The notes under the pieces were generated by a model that worked only from the letters and a program-made list of their open reading frames with translations, was not told where the DNA came from and did no database searches. Shown here in pieces: positions 1 to 8,620 of a DNA stretch of 33,875 bases. The stretch comes from Candidatus Aminicenantota bacterium. GTDB lineage: Bacteria > Acidobacteriota > Aminicenantia > Aminicenantales > Saccharicenantaceae. The stretch lies in the NCBI GenBank assembly GCA_002877915.1, contig PNJE01000031.1, positions 1-33,875 on the forward strand. The letters are read 5' to 3'. Position numbers and translations under genes: made by a program. How positions within the stretch are numbered: the first letter of the stretch is position 1; every line of letters starts with the position of its first letter.

Positions 1-37
1 GGTCGGTGCCGGCACCGTTACCGAAATCTTAGAGTAA
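1..37 (+). CDS. tuf: Elongation factor Tu, C-terminal end only (partial)
   Basis: Reading from base 2, the last eleven codons give VGAGTVTEILE and a TAA stop. This matches the conserved end of EF-Tu (GRTVGAG.VT.I.E), the GTPase that delivers aminoacyl-tRNA to the ribosome. The rest of the gene lies before the window. A tuf gene directly before rpsJ is the classical junction of the str and S10 operons, which supports the call despite the short fragment. Confidence 0.85.
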   Translation, partial: VGAGTVTEILE

Positions 38-82
38 AGTTGAGGTTTTAAATGGAGAACGAGGAACAAAAGAGGAACTAAA

Positions 83-400
83 ATGGAAAAGATAAGAATT
101 AGACTCCAATCATTCGATCATAGACTTCTGGACCAGTCGGTTAGGGATATTGTCATTAAGGCCAAGAGGACGGGAGCTAAGGTTTCTGGTCCTATTCCTC
201 TTCCTACTAAAATCCAGAGATTTTGTGTTCTTCGTTCCCCACATGTTGATAAGAGATCGAGAGAACATTTCGAGATGAGAATTCATAAGAGGCTAATTGA
301 CATCAGCGAATATAGCAATGAAACCATAGAAGAACTTCAGAAGCTGGATTTGCCAGCTGGAATCGATGTAGAGATCAAAGCCTTTGGAGCAGGAGAATAA
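83..400 (+). CDS. rpsJ: 30S ribosomal protein S10
   Basis: S10 sits in the head of the small subunit and, in other bacteria, also joins the NusB-NusG antitermination machinery. The 105-residue length is normal. The family signature is clear: [13 protein letters not shown] at residues 30-42 and [13 protein letters not shown] at 52-64, the loop that reaches into the 30S head. A GAGG Shine-Dalgarno core lies about 7 nt before the ATG. Only 45 nt separate it from the tuf stop, so there is no room for a long S10-type attenuator leader like that of E. coli, and L4-mediated leader control is unlikely here. It is the first gene of the S10 set, 3 nt before rplC. Confidence 0.97.
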   Translation: MEKIRIRLQSFDHRLLDQSVRDIVIKAKRTGAKVSGPIPLPTKIQRFCVLRSPHVDKRSREHFEMRIHKRLIDISEYSNETIEELQKLDLPAGIDVEIKAFGAGE

Positions 401-403
401 TCC

Positions 404-1048
404 ATGGTTGAAGGGATAATCGGAAAAAAGATAGGTATGACTCAGGTTTTTGATGAAGAGGGGAATGTTATTCCCGTAACAGTAATAAAAGCTGGTCCCT
501 GCACAGTTATTCAGAAGAAAACAAAAGAAAAAGATGGTTATGAGGCTCTGCAGCTCGGGTTGGTTGAGGAAAAACCCAAAAAGCATCCGAATAAACCTGA
601 GACTGGACATTTCAAAAAATCAGGCAGCCCGGTGTTAAAAATATTAAGAGAAGTGAAGTACCAAGGTCCAATTGAAATTAAAGAAGGTGACCAGATTTTA
701 GTTGATATTTTTGAACCAGGCGAGAAGGTTCACATTACTGGAATTAGCAAAGGCAAAGGCTTTCAGGGAGTGGTTAGAAGGCATGGTTTTGCCGGAGGAG
801 ATGCTGCCCATGGTTCTATGTTCCATCGAGCTCCCGGTTCAATCGGAGCTTCTTCTTTCCCTTCCAGGGTCATAAAAGGGATGCGAATGGGCGGCCGGAT
901 GGGCGGTGATACGGTAACTATCAGACATCTTAAGATTGTCCAGATTGATAAGGAAAATAATTTGCTGCTGGTAAAAGGTGCTATCCCCGGGGCCAATGGC
1001 GGAGTGGTTTTTATCAGAAAAGGCTCGTTTAAAGCCAAAATCTCTTGA
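404..1048 (+). CDS. rplC: 50S ribosomal protein L3
   Basis: L3 is an early-assembly 23S rRNA-binding protein whose long loop reaches toward the peptidyl-transferase centre. The start MVEGIIGKKIGMTQVF is typical. The SKGKGFQGV signature is at residues 115-123, and the loop at 127-168 is rich in Gly, Arg and His (HRAPGSIGASSFPSRV). The 214-residue length is normal. AGGAGA lies 7 nt before the ATG. Its TGA stop is followed by only 14 nt before the preferred rplD start, so the two are co-transcribed. Confidence 0.97.
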   Translation: MVEGIIGKKIGMTQVFDEEGNVIPVTVIKAGPCTVIQKKTKEKDGYEALQLGLVEEKPKKHPNKPETGHFKKSGSPVLKILREVKYQGPIEIKEGDQILVDIFEPGEKVHITGISKGKGFQGVVRRHGFAGGDAAHGSMFHRAPGSIGASSFPSRVIKGMRMGGRMGGDTVTIRHLKIVQIDKENNLLLVKGAIPGANGGVVFIRKGSFKAKIS

Positions 1049-1062
1049 GTAAAGAGTGTGCC

Positions 1063-1683
1063 ATGAAAGTACTACAAGTATTAGATCAAAGCGGAAAGCC
1101 AGTTCAGGAACTTAAGGTGCCGGAAGAAGTTTTCTCTTATCCAGTTAAGGATCATTTGATTTATGAGGCAGTAATTAACTATCTGGCTAATCAAAGGCAG
1201 GGAACGGCGGCTACCAAAACCAGAGCTGAAGTTAGCGGTGGTGGGCGAAAGCCCTGGAGACAAAAAGGAACGGGAAGAGCCCGGGCCGGAAGTGTCAGGT
1301 CTCCTCTCTGGAGGCATGGCGGAACGATATTCGGTCCGCAGCCCAGGGATTACCGATATGCTATCCCGAAAAAGGCTAAAAAGAATGCTTTGAAATCTGC
1401 TCTGGCGGCCAAGCTTTCGGAAAATCTTTTATTAATTGTCGATCAAATTAACATTTCCCAGCCGAAGACGAAGGAAGCCCTTAGTTGGTTAAAAAATTTA
1501 AACTTGGATTCAGCCCTGATTGTTGATGATTTTAAAAATGAAAATCTGTTCCGCTCGGTCAGAAATATTCCTGAAGTTAAAGCGGTGGATAATAGAAAAC
1601 TGAATATTTATGATGTTCTAAGATACAGGTGGTTGGTTTTCAGCCAGCAGGCCTTCAATTCATTAGTGGAGAGGTTGAAATGA
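1063..1683 (+). CDS. rplD: 50S ribosomal protein L4
   Basis: L4 binds domain I of 23S rRNA and lines the peptide exit tunnel; in some bacteria it also represses its own operon. The Arg/Gly-rich tunnel loop is at residues 50-95 (GGGRKPWRQKGTGRARAGS), followed by the RSPLWRHGG block. I use the ATG at 1063 (MKVLQVLDQSG), giving 206 residues, which agrees with family N-termini. An in-frame TTG at 1045 overlapping the rplC stop would add six residues with no family support. The stop overlaps the rplW start as ATGA, indicating translational coupling. Confidence 0.95.
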   Translation: MKVLQVLDQSGKPVQELKVPEEVFSYPVKDHLIYEAVINYLANQRQGTAATKTRAEVSGGGRKPWRQKGTGRARAGSVRSPLWRHGGTIFGPQPRDYRYAIPKKAKKNALKSALAAKLSENLLLIVDQINISQPKTKEALSWLKNLNLDSALIVDDFKNENLFRSVRNIPEVKAVDNRKLNIYDVLRYRWLVFSQQAFNSLVERLK

Positions 1684-1976
1684 TAAGGGATCCAAGGAAT
1701 ATAATTCTTCGTCCGTTGATTACCGAAAAAAGTACCAGGCTAAAAGATGCCCAGAGGCAAGTGTGTTTTGAAATAGCTCCTGAAGCCAATAAATTAGAAG
1801 TAAAAAAGGCAGTAGAAGAGCTTTTTAAAACTAAAGTGGATGCGGTAACCATTGTTAAACTAAAGGGTAAAGTCAAAAGACTCGGCCGCAGCCTCGGGCG
1901 GACCAAGGATCGGAAAAAAGCCTATGTTAAGCTGAGAAAAGGCGAAAAAATGATTGAATATTTTGAGGCAGTATAA
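1680..1976 (+). CDS. rplW: 50S ribosomal protein L23
   Basis: L23 lies at the mouth of the peptide exit tunnel and is the docking site for trigger factor and the signal recognition particle. Residues 7-22 ([16 protein letters not shown]) are the conserved N-terminal block, and a basic C-terminal arm ([20 protein letters not shown]) contacts 23S rRNA. The ATG at 1680 has GGAGAGG just upstream and overlaps the rplD stop. It gives 98 residues, the usual size. A farther in-frame start at 1629 inside rplD would add an unconserved 17-residue leader and is rejected. Confidence 0.95.
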   Translation: MIRDPRNIILRPLITEKSTRLKDAQRQVCFEIAPEANKLEVKKAVEELFKTKVDAVTIVKLKGKVKRLGRSLGRTKDRKKAYVKLRKGEKMIEYFEAV

Positions 1977-1978
1977 CC

Positions 1979-2806
1979 ATGGGTATTAAAGTTTACAAAC
2001 CGGCTACTCCAGGCCTGCGTCATCGCACTGGTCTGACCTATGAAGAACTAACTACCGTTCAGCCTTATAAGCCATTGTTGGTTCCTTTGACTAAGAGCGG
2101 TGGCCGCAATAACCGTGGGCATTTATCGGTTAGGCATCGTGGCGGCGGACATAAGAGGATGTATCGTCTGATTGATTTTAAAAGGGATAAAATTGATGTT
2201 CCCGGAGTGGTAGAGACCATTGAGTATGATCCGAATCGCTCGGCTTTTATTTCTCTTATTAAGTATGCTGACGGAGAACGTCGTTATATTCTTACTCCCT
2301 TAAATCTCAAGGTAGGTGATACCATCATTTCTTCAAACAGCCAGGTAGATATCTTACCCGGTAATTCAATGCCTTTAAAATATATACCTGTCGGAACCGT
2401 TGTTCATAATGTTGAATTGAAGCTGGGCAAAGGCGGACAGTTAGGACGGGCGGCGGGAGCAGGAGTCCAGATCCTGGGAAAAGAAGGCGACTATGCTCAG
2501 TTGAGGTTGCCCTCTTCTGAGATTCGTAAAGTTCATCTTGAATGCCGGGCGACAGTTGGCCAACTGGCCAACCTTGATCATCAAAACATTAGCATTGGAA
2601 AAGCTGGAAGAAGCCGCTGGCTGGGAATCAGGCCCCATGTTCGAGGGACAGCGATGAATCCAATCGATCATCCACACGGAGGAGGTGAGGGCCGCACGAA
2701 AGGTGGCCGGCATCCGGTCAGCCCTGAAGGTATCCCAACGAAAGGCTATAAGACCAGGAGAAACAAAAGGACGCAAGCCTTTATTATCCGTAGAAGGAGT
2801 AAATAA
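1979..2806 (+). CDS. rplB: 50S ribosomal protein L2
   Basis: L2 is the most conserved large-subunit protein, needed for subunit association and close to the peptidyl-transferase centre. The hallmark motif [18 protein letters not shown] is intact at residues 226-243, with the key histidines at 231 and 233. The N-terminal [20 protein letters not shown] block (41-60) is also standard, as is the 275-residue length. It begins 2 nt after rplW ends and has only a weak GAGG-like site within the rplW 3' end, so translation is probably coupled. Confidence 0.98.
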   Translation: MGIKVYKPATPGLRHRTGLTYEELTTVQPYKPLLVPLTKSGGRNNRGHLSVRHRGGGHKRMYRLIDFKRDKIDVPGVVETIEYDPNRSAFISLIKYADGERRYILTPLNLKVGDTIISSNSQVDILPGNSMPLKYIPVGTVVHNVELKLGKGGQLGRAAGAGVQILGKEGDYAQLRLPSSEIRKVHLECRATVGQLANLDHQNISIGKAGRSRWLGIRPHVRGTAMNPIDHPHGGGEGRTKGGRHPVSPEGIPTKGYKTRRNKRTQAFIIRRRSK

Positions 2807-2808
2807 CT

Positions 2809-3099
2809 ATGGGCAGGTCAATACGTAAAGGTCCTTATATTGATCCGAAGCTATTGGAGAAGGTCCAGGCCGCTCAATCGATGAAAGAGAAGCGGCAAGT
2901 TATAAAAACCTGGTCTAGAAGGTCTACCATAATTCCAGAAATGGTTGGTCTAACTTTTGGCGTCTATAATGGGCGGAAATTTATACCAGTTTTTGTGACC
3001 GAGCAGATGGTTGGACACAAGTTAGGAGAATTTTCTCCGACCAGAACCTTTAAGGGGCATACCTCCAAGACTGCCCGACAGCTTAAAGTGGGTAAGTAA
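2809..3099 (+). CDS. rpsS: 30S ribosomal protein S19
   Basis: S19 pairs with S13 in the 30S head near the A-site tRNA. The start [18 protein letters not shown] and the central block [20 protein letters not shown], followed by [13 protein letters not shown], are diagnostic. The 96-residue length is normal. AGAAGGAG of the rplB end lies about 8 nt before the ATG, and the gene starts 2 nt after the rplB stop. It keeps the canonical place between L2 and L22. Confidence 0.97.
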   Translation: MGRSIRKGPYIDPKLLEKVQAAQSMKEKRQVIKTWSRRSTIIPEMVGLTFGVYNGRKFIPVFVTEQMVGHKLGEFSPTRTFKGHTSKTARQLKVGK

Positions 3100-3101
3100 C
3101 C

Positions 3102-3464
3102 ATGGAAAAAGAAAAATTTCTTTCAAAGGCTTCAGCTCGTTATGTTCGAATGAGCCCGCAAAAAAGTCGACTGGTAGCGGATTTGATTCGTAACCGATTA
3201 GTTGGAGAAGCACTAACGATTCTAAAGTTTAATGAAAAAAAGAAAATCAGCGCCATTCTCGAGAAAGTTTTGCGTTCAGCCATTGCCAACGCTCAACAGA
3301 AATCTCCAAATGTTGATGTCGATAACCTGTATATTGCTAAGATTCAGATAGATCAGGGGCCGGCCATGAAAAGAATTCGGCCAGCACCGATGGGCAGAGC
3401 CTATCGGGTTTTGAAAAGGATGAGCCACGTGAAAATTTACTTAGATGAAAAGAAAGGGAGATAA
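3102..3464 (+). CDS. rplV: 50S ribosomal protein L22
   Basis: L22 has a long beta-hairpin lining the peptide exit tunnel opposite L4. The family pattern is clear: ARYVRMSPQKSRLVADLIR near residues 12-30, then ALTILKFNEKKK, then the hairpin end AMKRIRPAPMGRAYRVLKR with its basic tip. At 120 residues it is slightly longer than the 110-residue enterobacterial form, as in many other phyla. It lies 2 nt after rpsS and 3 nt before rpsC in the S10 set. Confidence 0.97.
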   Translation: MEKEKFLSKASARYVRMSPQKSRLVADLIRNRLVGEALTILKFNEKKKISAILEKVLRSAIANAQQKSPNVDVDNLYIAKIQIDQGPAMKRIRPAPMGRAYRVLKRMSHVKIYLDEKKGR

Positions 3465-3467
3465 ACG

Positions 3468-4136
3468 GTGGGACAGAAGACACATCCAATTGGTTTTCGC
3501 TTAGGCTTTAATCGGCAATGGACTTCTCGCTGGTTTGCCAGAGGAAGAAATTATTCTCGGCTGCTTCATGAAGATCTGGAAATGAAAAAGGCGGTTAGAG
3601 AAAAATATTCTCATGCTGGTATCGCCAGTGTAGATGTAGAAAGGGTCGGACCTAAGATCAGGGTTATTATTTATACTGCCCGCCCAGGTATTATTATCGG
3701 ACGGGGAGGCAAGGAAATTGAGCATCTTAAGAATATGTTAGAAGGATTGGCCCGAAGAGAAGTTTACGTGGATATCAGAGAAGTTGATAAACCGGAGTTA
3801 AATGCATTTCTGGTAGCCGAAGGTATTGCTACCCAGTTAGAGAAAAGAATTGCTTATCGGCGAGCAATGAGAAGAGCCGTCGATATGGCTTTAAAAATGG
3901 GAGCTAAGGGAATTAAAGTTATGTGTGCCGGACGCTTGGGCGGAGTGGAAATAGCCAGAACTGAATGGTATCTTAAGGGTCAGTTGCCTCTTCAGACTCT
4001 TAGAGCTGATATCGACTATGCTTTTACCGAAGCTTTTACCACTTATGGTCAGATTGGAATTAAGGTTTGGATTTATAGAGGTGATGTAGAAAAACCTAAA
4101 TTCTCTTCCCAAATTGTAGAGGCCGAGGAGATCTAA
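3468..4136 (+). CDS. rpsC: 30S ribosomal protein S3
   Basis: S3 lies at the mRNA entry channel and, with S4 and S5, contributes to mRNA unwinding. The start [18 protein letters not shown] is typical. A KH RNA-binding domain follows, with its GxxG loop as GRGG at 78-81 inside [14 protein letters not shown], then the C-terminal S3 domain ending [15 protein letters not shown]. The length of 222 residues is normal. The start codon is GTG with GGGAG upstream; no nearby in-frame ATG fits better. Confidence 0.97.
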   Translation: MGQKTHPIGFRLGFNRQWTSRWFARGRNYSRLLHEDLEMKKAVREKYSHAGIASVDVERVGPKIRVIIYTARPGIIIGRGGKEIEHLKNMLEGLARREVYVDIREVDKPELNAFLVAEGIATQLEKRIAYRRAMRRAVDMALKMGAKGIKVMCAGRLGGVEIARTEWYLKGQLPLQTLRADIDYAFTEAFTTYGQIGIKVWIYRGDVEKPKFSSQIVEAEEI

Positions 4137-4138
4137 CC

Positions 4139-4561
4139 ATGTTAATGCCGAAAAAAGTTAAGTACAGGAAACAACAGCGAGGCCGGATGAGAGGCCGGGC
4201 GGAGCGCGGATCGCAGTTAGCCTTTGGCGAGTATGGCTTGCAAGCGCTCGAACCTTGCTGGCTGACGGCCAGGCAGATTGAAGCTGGTCGGGTTACCATT
4301 ACCAGGTTCCTGAAAAAGCGAGGGAAAATGTGGATTAGGGTCTTTCCCTGGAAACCGGTCACCAAGAAGCCTACGGAAACCAGAATGGGGCGAGGGAAAG
4401 GTGATCCTGAATTCTGGGTAGACGTGATCAAGCCTGGGCGCATCATTTTCGAAGTAGAAGGTGTAGATTTTGAGGTGGCTCATGAGGCCATGAGATTGGC
4501 TGCCCATAAACTTCCAATAAAGACCAGATTTATTTCAAGAGAAAATAGGGAACTAAGATGA
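4139..4561 (+). CDS. rplP: 50S ribosomal protein L16
   Basis: L16 sits near the A-site tRNA elbow on the large subunit. The start [17 protein letters not shown] is the usual family N-terminus, so the first ATG is kept although a second lies two codons on. Conserved blocks follow: [20 protein letters not shown], the positively charged [10 protein letters not shown]-like stretch (here [15 protein letters not shown]), and [13 protein letters not shown]. The length of 140 residues is normal. Its last codons overlap the rpmC start by 4 nt (ATGA), implying coupled translation. Confidence 0.97.
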   Translation: MLMPKKVKYRKQQRGRMRGRAERGSQLAFGEYGLQALEPCWLTARQIEAGRVTITRFLKKRGKMWIRVFPWKPVTKKPTETRMGRGKGDPEFWVDVIKPGRIIFEVEGVDFEVAHEAMRLAAHKLPIKTRFISRENRELR

Positions 4562-4758
4562 AGATCAGAGAATTAAGAGAATTATCGGCGGACGAACTCA
4601 AGCAAAAAGAGCTGGAATTAAAGGATCAGCTATTTAAAGTTCGTTTCCAGAAAACCTTAGGGCAGATGGATAACCCGATGAAAATGAGAAATATCCGCAG
4701 AGATATTGCCAGAATTAAGACTATTTTAAAAGAACTTCAAAGAAAAGGAACGGAATAA
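4558..4758 (+). CDS. rpmC: 50S ribosomal protein L29
   Basis: L29 is a small helical-hairpin protein next to L23 at the tunnel exit. The 66 residues show the two-helix pattern: [20 protein letters not shown], a central [20 protein letters not shown] turn, and a second helix ending KTILKELQ. The family signature around NP.....R.IARI.T is present. The start overlaps the rplP stop as ATGA, and rpsQ follows 3 nt after the stop. Confidence 0.95.
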   Translation: MKIRELRELSADELKQKELELKDQLFKVRFQKTLGQMDNPMKMRNIRRDIARIKTILKELQRKGTE

Positions 4759-4761
4759 CCG

Positions 4762-5061
4762 ATGGAAGCTAAACAAGAAAAAAGAATAACTACCAAGGTA
4801 GGCCGGGTAGTGGCGAAAAATTCTGCCAAGACGGTCAAGGTGCTGGTGGAACGCTTAGAAAGACATCCTTTGTACAAAAAGACGATTCGGCGCAAGAAAA
4901 TATTTATCGCTCACGATGAACAAGAAAAGTGCAAAGTTGGTGATGTCGTCCGAATTATTGAATCTAAACCAATCAGCAAATTAAAAAGATGGAGAGTAGT
5001 AGGAATACTTAGTTTAGCTTCCAAAGAAATAGAGACTGGAAATGAGGGTGAACTATCATGA
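4762..5061 (+). CDS. rpsQ: 30S ribosomal protein S17
   Basis: S17 is an OB-fold primary 16S rRNA binder. Conserved elements are [38 protein letters not shown] and the [21 protein letters not shown] signature near residues 53-74. At 99 residues it carries a short C-terminal tail ([12 protein letters not shown]) beyond the minimal 84-residue form, which is common outside gammaproteobacteria. The stop overlaps the rplN start by 4 nt. Confidence 0.96.
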   Translation: MEAKQEKRITTKVGRVVAKNSAKTVKVLVERLERHPLYKKTIRRKKIFIAHDEQEKCKVGDVVRIIESKPISKLKRWRVVGILSLASKEIETGNEGELS

Positions 5062-5426
5062 TCCAGATGCGAACTATGCTCAAGGTGGCAGACAACTCCG
5101 GTGCCAGGAGGATAATGGCCATTACTCCTCTGGGCGGAAGTATTGGCCGGGTAGCTACTATCGGCGATGTTATCTCGGCCTCGGTCAAAGAAGCGGATCC
5201 AGAAAGCAAGATTGAAAAGGGCAAAGTGGTGAGAGCAGTCATAGTCCGGACCAGAAAAGAAATCAGGCGAAAAGATGGCTCGTACATTCGGTTTGACGAT
5301 AATGCAGCGGTAATCATTGATAAATCAGGAGAGCCACTGGGGACGCGCGTTTTCGGCCCGGTTGGGAGAGAGCTCAGGGAGAAAAAGTTTATGAAAATTA
5401 TCTCCTTAGCTCCGGAGGTGTTATGA
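5058..5426 (+). CDS. rplN: 50S ribosomal protein L14
   Basis: L14 lies at the subunit interface, contacting 16S helix 14, and binds silencing factor RsfS in other bacteria. The start [20 protein letters not shown] and the block [20 protein letters not shown] are diagnostic, as are the conserved [10 protein letters not shown] and [13 protein letters not shown] motifs. The length of 122 residues is standard. It overlaps both neighbours by 4 nt, so rpsQ, rplN and rplX form a translationally coupled trio. Confidence 0.97.
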   Translation: MIQMRTMLKVADNSGARRIMAITPLGGSIGRVATIGDVISASVKEADPESKIEKGKVVRAVIVRTRKEIRRKDGSYIRFDDNAAVIIDKSGEPLGTRVFGPVGRELREKKFMKIISLAPEVL

Positions 5427-5755
5427 TGGCTAAGTTTCCTTTTAAAAAGAATGATGTGGTCATCATCCGCAGCGGGAAAAACCGCGGCCAGACAGGTCGG
5501 GTGTTGAAGGTCATCCCTGAAGAAAATAAGGTGGTGGTGGAAAAAGTGAACTTTGTCAAAGTTTTTGTCAGGCCTGACCGGAGTCAGAATGTCCAGGGTG
5601 GCATTATGGAAAAGGAAGCTCCCCTGCCTGTTTCCAGAGTGATGCTCTATTGTGAAGACTGCGGGCGGGGAGTCCGAGTCAAGCATAAAGTTCTGGAAGA
5701 TGGGACCAAAATCAGGATTTGTGCCAGATGCCAGACTAATCTGGAAAGGTCGTGA
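5423..5755 (+). CDS. rplX: 50S ribosomal protein L24, zinc-ribbon variant
   Basis: L24 initiates 50S assembly and carries a KOW domain, visible here as [23 protein letters not shown] (shown in part) near residues 8-30. A second conserved block is [22 protein letters not shown] (here [18 protein letters not shown]). The C-terminus has four cysteines, C77, C80, C100 and C103 (YCEDCGRG and ICARCQ), spaced like a zinc ribbon; enterobacterial L24 lacks this set. Two adjacent ATGs are possible starts. GGAGG lies a few nt upstream, and the rplN stop is overlapped. The length of 110 residues is normal. Confidence 0.96.
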   Translation: MMAKFPFKKNDVVIIRSGKNRGQTGRVLKVIPEENKVVVEKVNFVKVFVRPDRSQNVQGGIMEKEAPLPVSRVMLYCEDCGRGVRVKHKVLEDGTKIRICARCQTNLERS

Positions 5756-5766
5756 GAGGTTAGAAG

Positions 5767-6309
5767 ATGAGCAGGCTGTTAGAACGTTATAAAAAAGAAA
5801 TCATTAAAGAACTCCAGCAGGAGTTGGGAATTGATAATCCCAATGCTGTTCCCCGCCTGGAAAAAATTATCGTCAACATGGGGGTAGGAGATGCCATCCA
5901 GAATATTAAGCTGCTGGATACTGCTAAAGTGGAATTGAGCTTGATTACCGGTCAATATCCGGCTGTTGGACGAGCTAAAAAATCCATTTCTGCTTTTAAG
6001 CTAAGAAAAGGACAGCCGATTGCCTGCTATGTTACCTTGAGGCGAAAAAGGATGTATGAATTTTTCGACCGGCTGGTCAACATTGTTCTGCCCCGAGTTA
6101 GAGATTTCCGGGGAGTATCGCCTCAATCGTTTGATGGTCGGGGTAATTATACTCTTGGAATAAAAGATCAGCTGGTTTTTCCGGAAATAGATTATACCAA
6201 GGTTGAACGGCCGAGAGGTCTCAACATAACAATTGTTACTACTGCCAGAAATGACCGGGAAGCCTATGCCCTGCTTAAAAAATTAGGCATGCCTTTCCGT
6301 GAGTCATAA
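5767..6309 (+). CDS. rplE: 50S ribosomal protein L5
   Basis: L5 binds 5S rRNA in the central protuberance and contacts the P-site tRNA. Recognisable blocks are [15 protein letters not shown] near residues 29-43, the [21 protein letters not shown] stretch around 60-79, and [24 protein letters not shown] (partly quoted) that forms the tRNA-contacting loop region. The length of 180 residues is normal. GAGAGG precedes the ATG. The last bases overlap a rejected longer rpsN start, not the preferred one. Confidence 0.97.
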   Translation: MSRLLERYKKEIIKELQQELGIDNPNAVPRLEKIIVNMGVGDAIQNIKLLDTAKVELSLITGQYPAVGRAKKSISAFKLRKGQPIACYVTLRRKRMYEFFDRLVNIVLPRVRDFRGVSPQSFDGRGNYTLGIKDQLVFPEIDYTKVERPRGLNITIVTTARNDREAYALLKKLGMPFRES

Positions 6310-6325
6310 TGAAAGGGAGATTAAA

Positions 6326-6511
6326 GTGGCTACTACAGCAAAAATAGTTAAGGATCAAAGAAAACCCAAATTCAGCATCCGTCATCGTAATCGATGCCGG
6401 ATTTGCGGTCGACCGAGAGGCTATTACCGCCAGTTTGATTTATGCCGTCTTTGTTTAAGAGAATTAGCCTTGAAGGGAGAAATACCAGGAATAACTAAAG
6501 CTTCCTGGTAA
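6326..6511 (+). CDS. rpsN: 30S ribosomal protein S14, type Z (zinc-binding)
   Basis: This is the short, zinc-containing form of S14, which packs in the 30S head. The GTG at 6326 gives exactly 61 residues, the standard type-Z length, and has GGGAGA 6 nt upstream. A longer in-frame GTG at 6299, within rplE, would add nine unconserved residues. The zinc ligands are C24, C27, C40 and C43 (CRICGRP and CRLC), and the C-terminus [11 protein letters not shown] is typical. It retains the usual position between L5 and S8. Confidence 0.94.
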   Translation: MATTAKIVKDQRKPKFSIRHRNRCRICGRPRGYYRQFDLCRLCLRELALKGEIPGITKASW

Positions 6512-6532
6512 TTTCTTCGAAAGGATGGAATC

Positions 6533-6931
6533 ATGAGTTTGACCGACCCAATTGCCGACATGCTAACAAGAATGAGAAATGCTATCAAGGCAAAAAAGAA
6601 GGAAGTTAATATTCCTTCTTCTAAATTAAAAATAGAGATTGCCCGTATCCTCAAAGATGAAGGATACATCACTGGCTTTAAGGTGATTGAAGACAATAAA
6701 CAGAATATTTTGAATATTACGTTAAAGTATACTGATAACAACCAGAGCGCCATCACTGGGCTTCGCCGGGTTAGCAAACCGGGCTGCCGGATTTACTGCA
6801 CTAAAGATTCAGTTCCTAAGGTCTTCGATGGTTTAGGAATAGCTATTATTTCAACTTCTCATGGGATTATGACCGGCCAGCAGTGCGAAGTGCAGGGTCT
6901 GGGCGGCGAAGTTCTCTGTGAGGTCTGGTAA
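6533..6931 (+). CDS. rpsH: 30S ribosomal protein S8
   Basis: S8 binds the central domain of 16S rRNA; in E. coli it also represses the spc operon by binding near the L5 gene. The start SLTDPIADMLTRMRNAI is diagnostic. The C-terminal signature is ISTSHGIMTGQQ followed by LGGEVLCEVW, with the STSHGIM core at residues 107-113. The length of 132 residues is normal. AAAGGATGG lies upstream of the ATG. I did not find an obvious mimic of the S8 rRNA target near rplE by eye. Confidence 0.97.
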   Translation: MSLTDPIADMLTRMRNAIKAKKKEVNIPSSKLKIEIARILKDEGYITGFKVIEDNKQNILNITLKYTDNNQSAITGLRRVSKPGCRIYCTKDSVPKVFDGLGIAIISTSHGIMTGQQCEVQGLGGEVLCEVW

Positions 6932-6952
6932 TCAGAAGTGTGAGGTAAGAAG

Positions 6953-7498
6953 ATGTCCAGAGTTGGTAAGAAGCCGATTGAAATACCCAAGGGGGTAAAG
7001 GTCACTATTCTTCCTGATAGGATTGAAGTTGAAGGCAAACTGGGAAAATTAACTTCTCCTCTTTATCCCGGTATTAAAGCCTCTATCGAGGGCCAGCAAT
7101 TGATTCTCACGCGGGAGAATGAAGAGAAACAAACCAGGCAATTTCATGGGCTTTGCCGGGCTTTAGCCAATAATTGCCTTATAGGTGTTACCCAGGGTTT
7201 CAGCAAGCAATTGGAAATTACCGGTGTCGGCTATAGGGCCAAAGTAGAAAAAAATAAATTGGAACTTAATGTTGGTTATTCCCGTCCAATCATATACGAG
7301 ATTCCTGAGGGAATAGAAATAATTGCTGAAAAGCCGACTTTGCTGACCATAAAGGGAATTGATAAGCAGAAAGTTGGGCAGGTAGCTGATACCATCAAAA
7401 GATTTCGCCGACCGGATCCCTACAAGCAGAAAGGCATTCGTCTGGTTGGCGAGGTTCTAATTAAGAAAGAAAGAAAAGCGGGGGTGGCCGGTGCTTAA
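6953..7498 (+). CDS. rplF: 50S ribosomal protein L6
   Basis: L6 sits near the factor-binding site of the large subunit and consists of two similar alpha/beta domains. The start SRVGKKPIEIPKGVKVTI and the domain-2 signature RRPDPYKQKGIRLVGE near residues 150-165 identify it, as does TGVGYRAKVEKNKLELNVGYS at the inter-domain start. The length of 181 residues is normal. Its last codons overlap the GTG start of rplR by 8 nt. Confidence 0.97.
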   Translation: MSRVGKKPIEIPKGVKVTILPDRIEVEGKLGKLTSPLYPGIKASIEGQQLILTRENEEKQTRQFHGLCRALANNCLIGVTQGFSKQLEITGVGYRAKVEKNKLELNVGYSRPIIYEIPEGIEIIAEKPTLLTIKGIDKQKVGQVADTIKRFRRPDPYKQKGIRLVGEVLIKKERKAGVAGA

Positions 7499-7865
7499 GT
7501 CAAAAGCAGAAATTAAAACCATTAGAAAACAAAGAATCAGAAAAAGAATAAGAAAAAAATTAAAAGGAACGCCAGAAAAGCCCAGGGTGTTGGTGGTTAA
7601 ATCTAACCGTTATGTTTATGCCCAGGTTATTGACGACCTCTCTGGAAAAGTTTTGGCTTCTGCTTCTACCTTAGAAAAAGAACTGAAGGAAAAAACGAAG
7701 AATCTAAAAAACAAAGAAGCCTGCTCAATTCTGGGGGCGGTGCTGGCCAAAAGGCTTAAAGAAAAAAATATTAATAATATCGTTTTTGACCGTGGAATTT
7801 ATCCTTACCACGGCCGGATCAAGGTGCTGGCTGAAGCCCTCAGGGCTGAAGGTATTGCCTTTTAA
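7491..7865 (+). CDS. rplR: 50S ribosomal protein L18
   Basis: L18 binds 5S rRNA together with L5. The basic N-terminal arm is typical (RKQRIRKRIRKKLKGTPEKP around residues 12-31), followed by RVLVVKSNRYVYAQVIDD and the C-terminal FDRGIYPYHGRIKVLAEALR block. The length of 124 residues is normal. The start is GTG, preceded by GGGGG and overlapping the rplF stop by 8 nt, so ribosomes probably reinitiate from rplF. Confidence 0.95.
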   Translation: MLKSKAEIKTIRKQRIRKRIRKKLKGTPEKPRVLVVKSNRYVYAQVIDDLSGKVLASASTLEKELKEKTKNLKNKEACSILGAVLAKRLKEKNINNIVFDRGIYPYHGRIKVLAEALRAEGIAF

Positions 7866-7885
7866 TTGGATTAGGAGGAATGAGC

Positions 7886-8410
7886 GTGGAACAAGAAGAT
7901 TTCGAAAAGCTGGACGAGATTAGCAGCTCGGAAATAGAACTAAAGGATCAGGTAATTTCCATTAGAAGAGTGACCAAGGTAGTCAAGGGAGGCAAAAACC
8001 TCAGTTTTTCAGCGCTGGTGGCAGTGGGTAACGGACAAGGAAAAGTCGGTATAGGATTGGGAAAGGCCAGAGAAGTTCCTCAAGCCATTGCCAAGGCGGT
8101 GGAAGATGCCAAAAAGAACCTGATAGACGTTCCCCTGGCTGGAACTACTATTCCCCACCGGGTTACCGGAGATTTAGATGCGGGCATTGTAGTACTGAGG
8201 CCAGCTTCCCGAGGAACAGGAGTGATTGCCGGCGGTGCCGTCAGGGTTATTCTGCAGTTGGCCGGAGTAAAAGATATTCTTACTAAGTCCATAAGAAGCA
8301 ATAACCCAATTACCGTAGCCCATGCTACCATTGAGGCCCTAAAAAAGCTGAAAAGCCCGGAGGAGGTCCAAAAGGTTAGAAGCAAAAATACTGAGCCGAC
8401 GATACCATAG
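7886..8410 (+). CDS. rpsE: 30S ribosomal protein S5
   Basis: S5 lies at the mRNA entry tunnel and affects decoding accuracy. The N-terminal dsRBD-like S5 domain is visible as [19 protein letters not shown] with the following [17 protein letters not shown], and the C-terminal domain as [20 protein letters not shown]. Two starts compete: ATG at 7880 and GTG at 7886 (two codons later). AGGAGG at 7873-7878 is only 1 nt from the ATG but an ideal 7 nt from the GTG, so I prefer the GTG (174 residues). The ATG form has 176. Confidence 0.94.
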   Translation: MEQEDFEKLDEISSSEIELKDQVISIRRVTKVVKGGKNLSFSALVAVGNGQGKVGIGLGKAREVPQAIAKAVEDAKKNLIDVPLAGTTIPHRVTGDLDAGIVVLRPASRGTGVIAGGAVRVILQLAGVKDILTKSIRSNNPITVAHATIEALKKLKSPEEVQKVRSKNTEPTIP

Positions 8411-8422
8411 AGTGAGGCTAAA

Positions 8423-8620
8423 ATGAGCAAAGAAAAATACTTAAAAATAAAGCTTATCCGCAGCCTGATCGGTCATCCCCAGAAGCATCGTTTAGTAGCT
8501 TATGGCTTAGGGCTGAGAAAGATGAATTCAGAAGTTATCAGGAAAGATTGCCCTGAAATAAGAGGGATGGTCCGGAAAATCTCGCATTTGCTCAAGGTGG
8601 AGGAGATTGAAAAGCCATGA
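8423..8620 (+). CDS. rpmD: 50S ribosomal protein L30
   Basis: L30 is a small large-subunit protein, absent from some bacteria. The 65 residues contain the family pattern: KIKLIRSLIGHPQKHRLVAY near residues 8-27, then GLRKMNSEVIRKDCPEIRGM, a typical H.TV..-like middle region, and a C-terminal HLLKVEEI. A GAGG site precedes the ATG. Its stop overlaps the rplO start by 4 nt. Position between S5 and L15 is canonical. Confidence 0.95.
   Translation: MSKEKYLKIKLIRSLIGHPQKHRLVAYGLGLRKMNSEVIRKDCPEIRGMVRKISHLLKVEEIEKP

Noticed and set aside
52-81. A nine-codon reading frame (MENEEQKRN) ending one base before the rpsJ start, like a leader peptide
   Set aside because: No ribosome-binding site is seen, no regulatory codons are enriched, and the span is better explained as the rpsJ ribosome-binding region. 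Probably chance.
5009-5686. 225-residue minus-strand frame opposite rplN and rplX
   Set aside because: It lies wholly over two certain ribosomal-protein genes in another frame and resembles no family. It is a shadow of those genes.
6299-6325. Longer GTG start for S14
   Set aside because: The GTG at 6326 gives the standard 61-residue protein with a well-spaced GGGAGA; the extension lies inside rplE.
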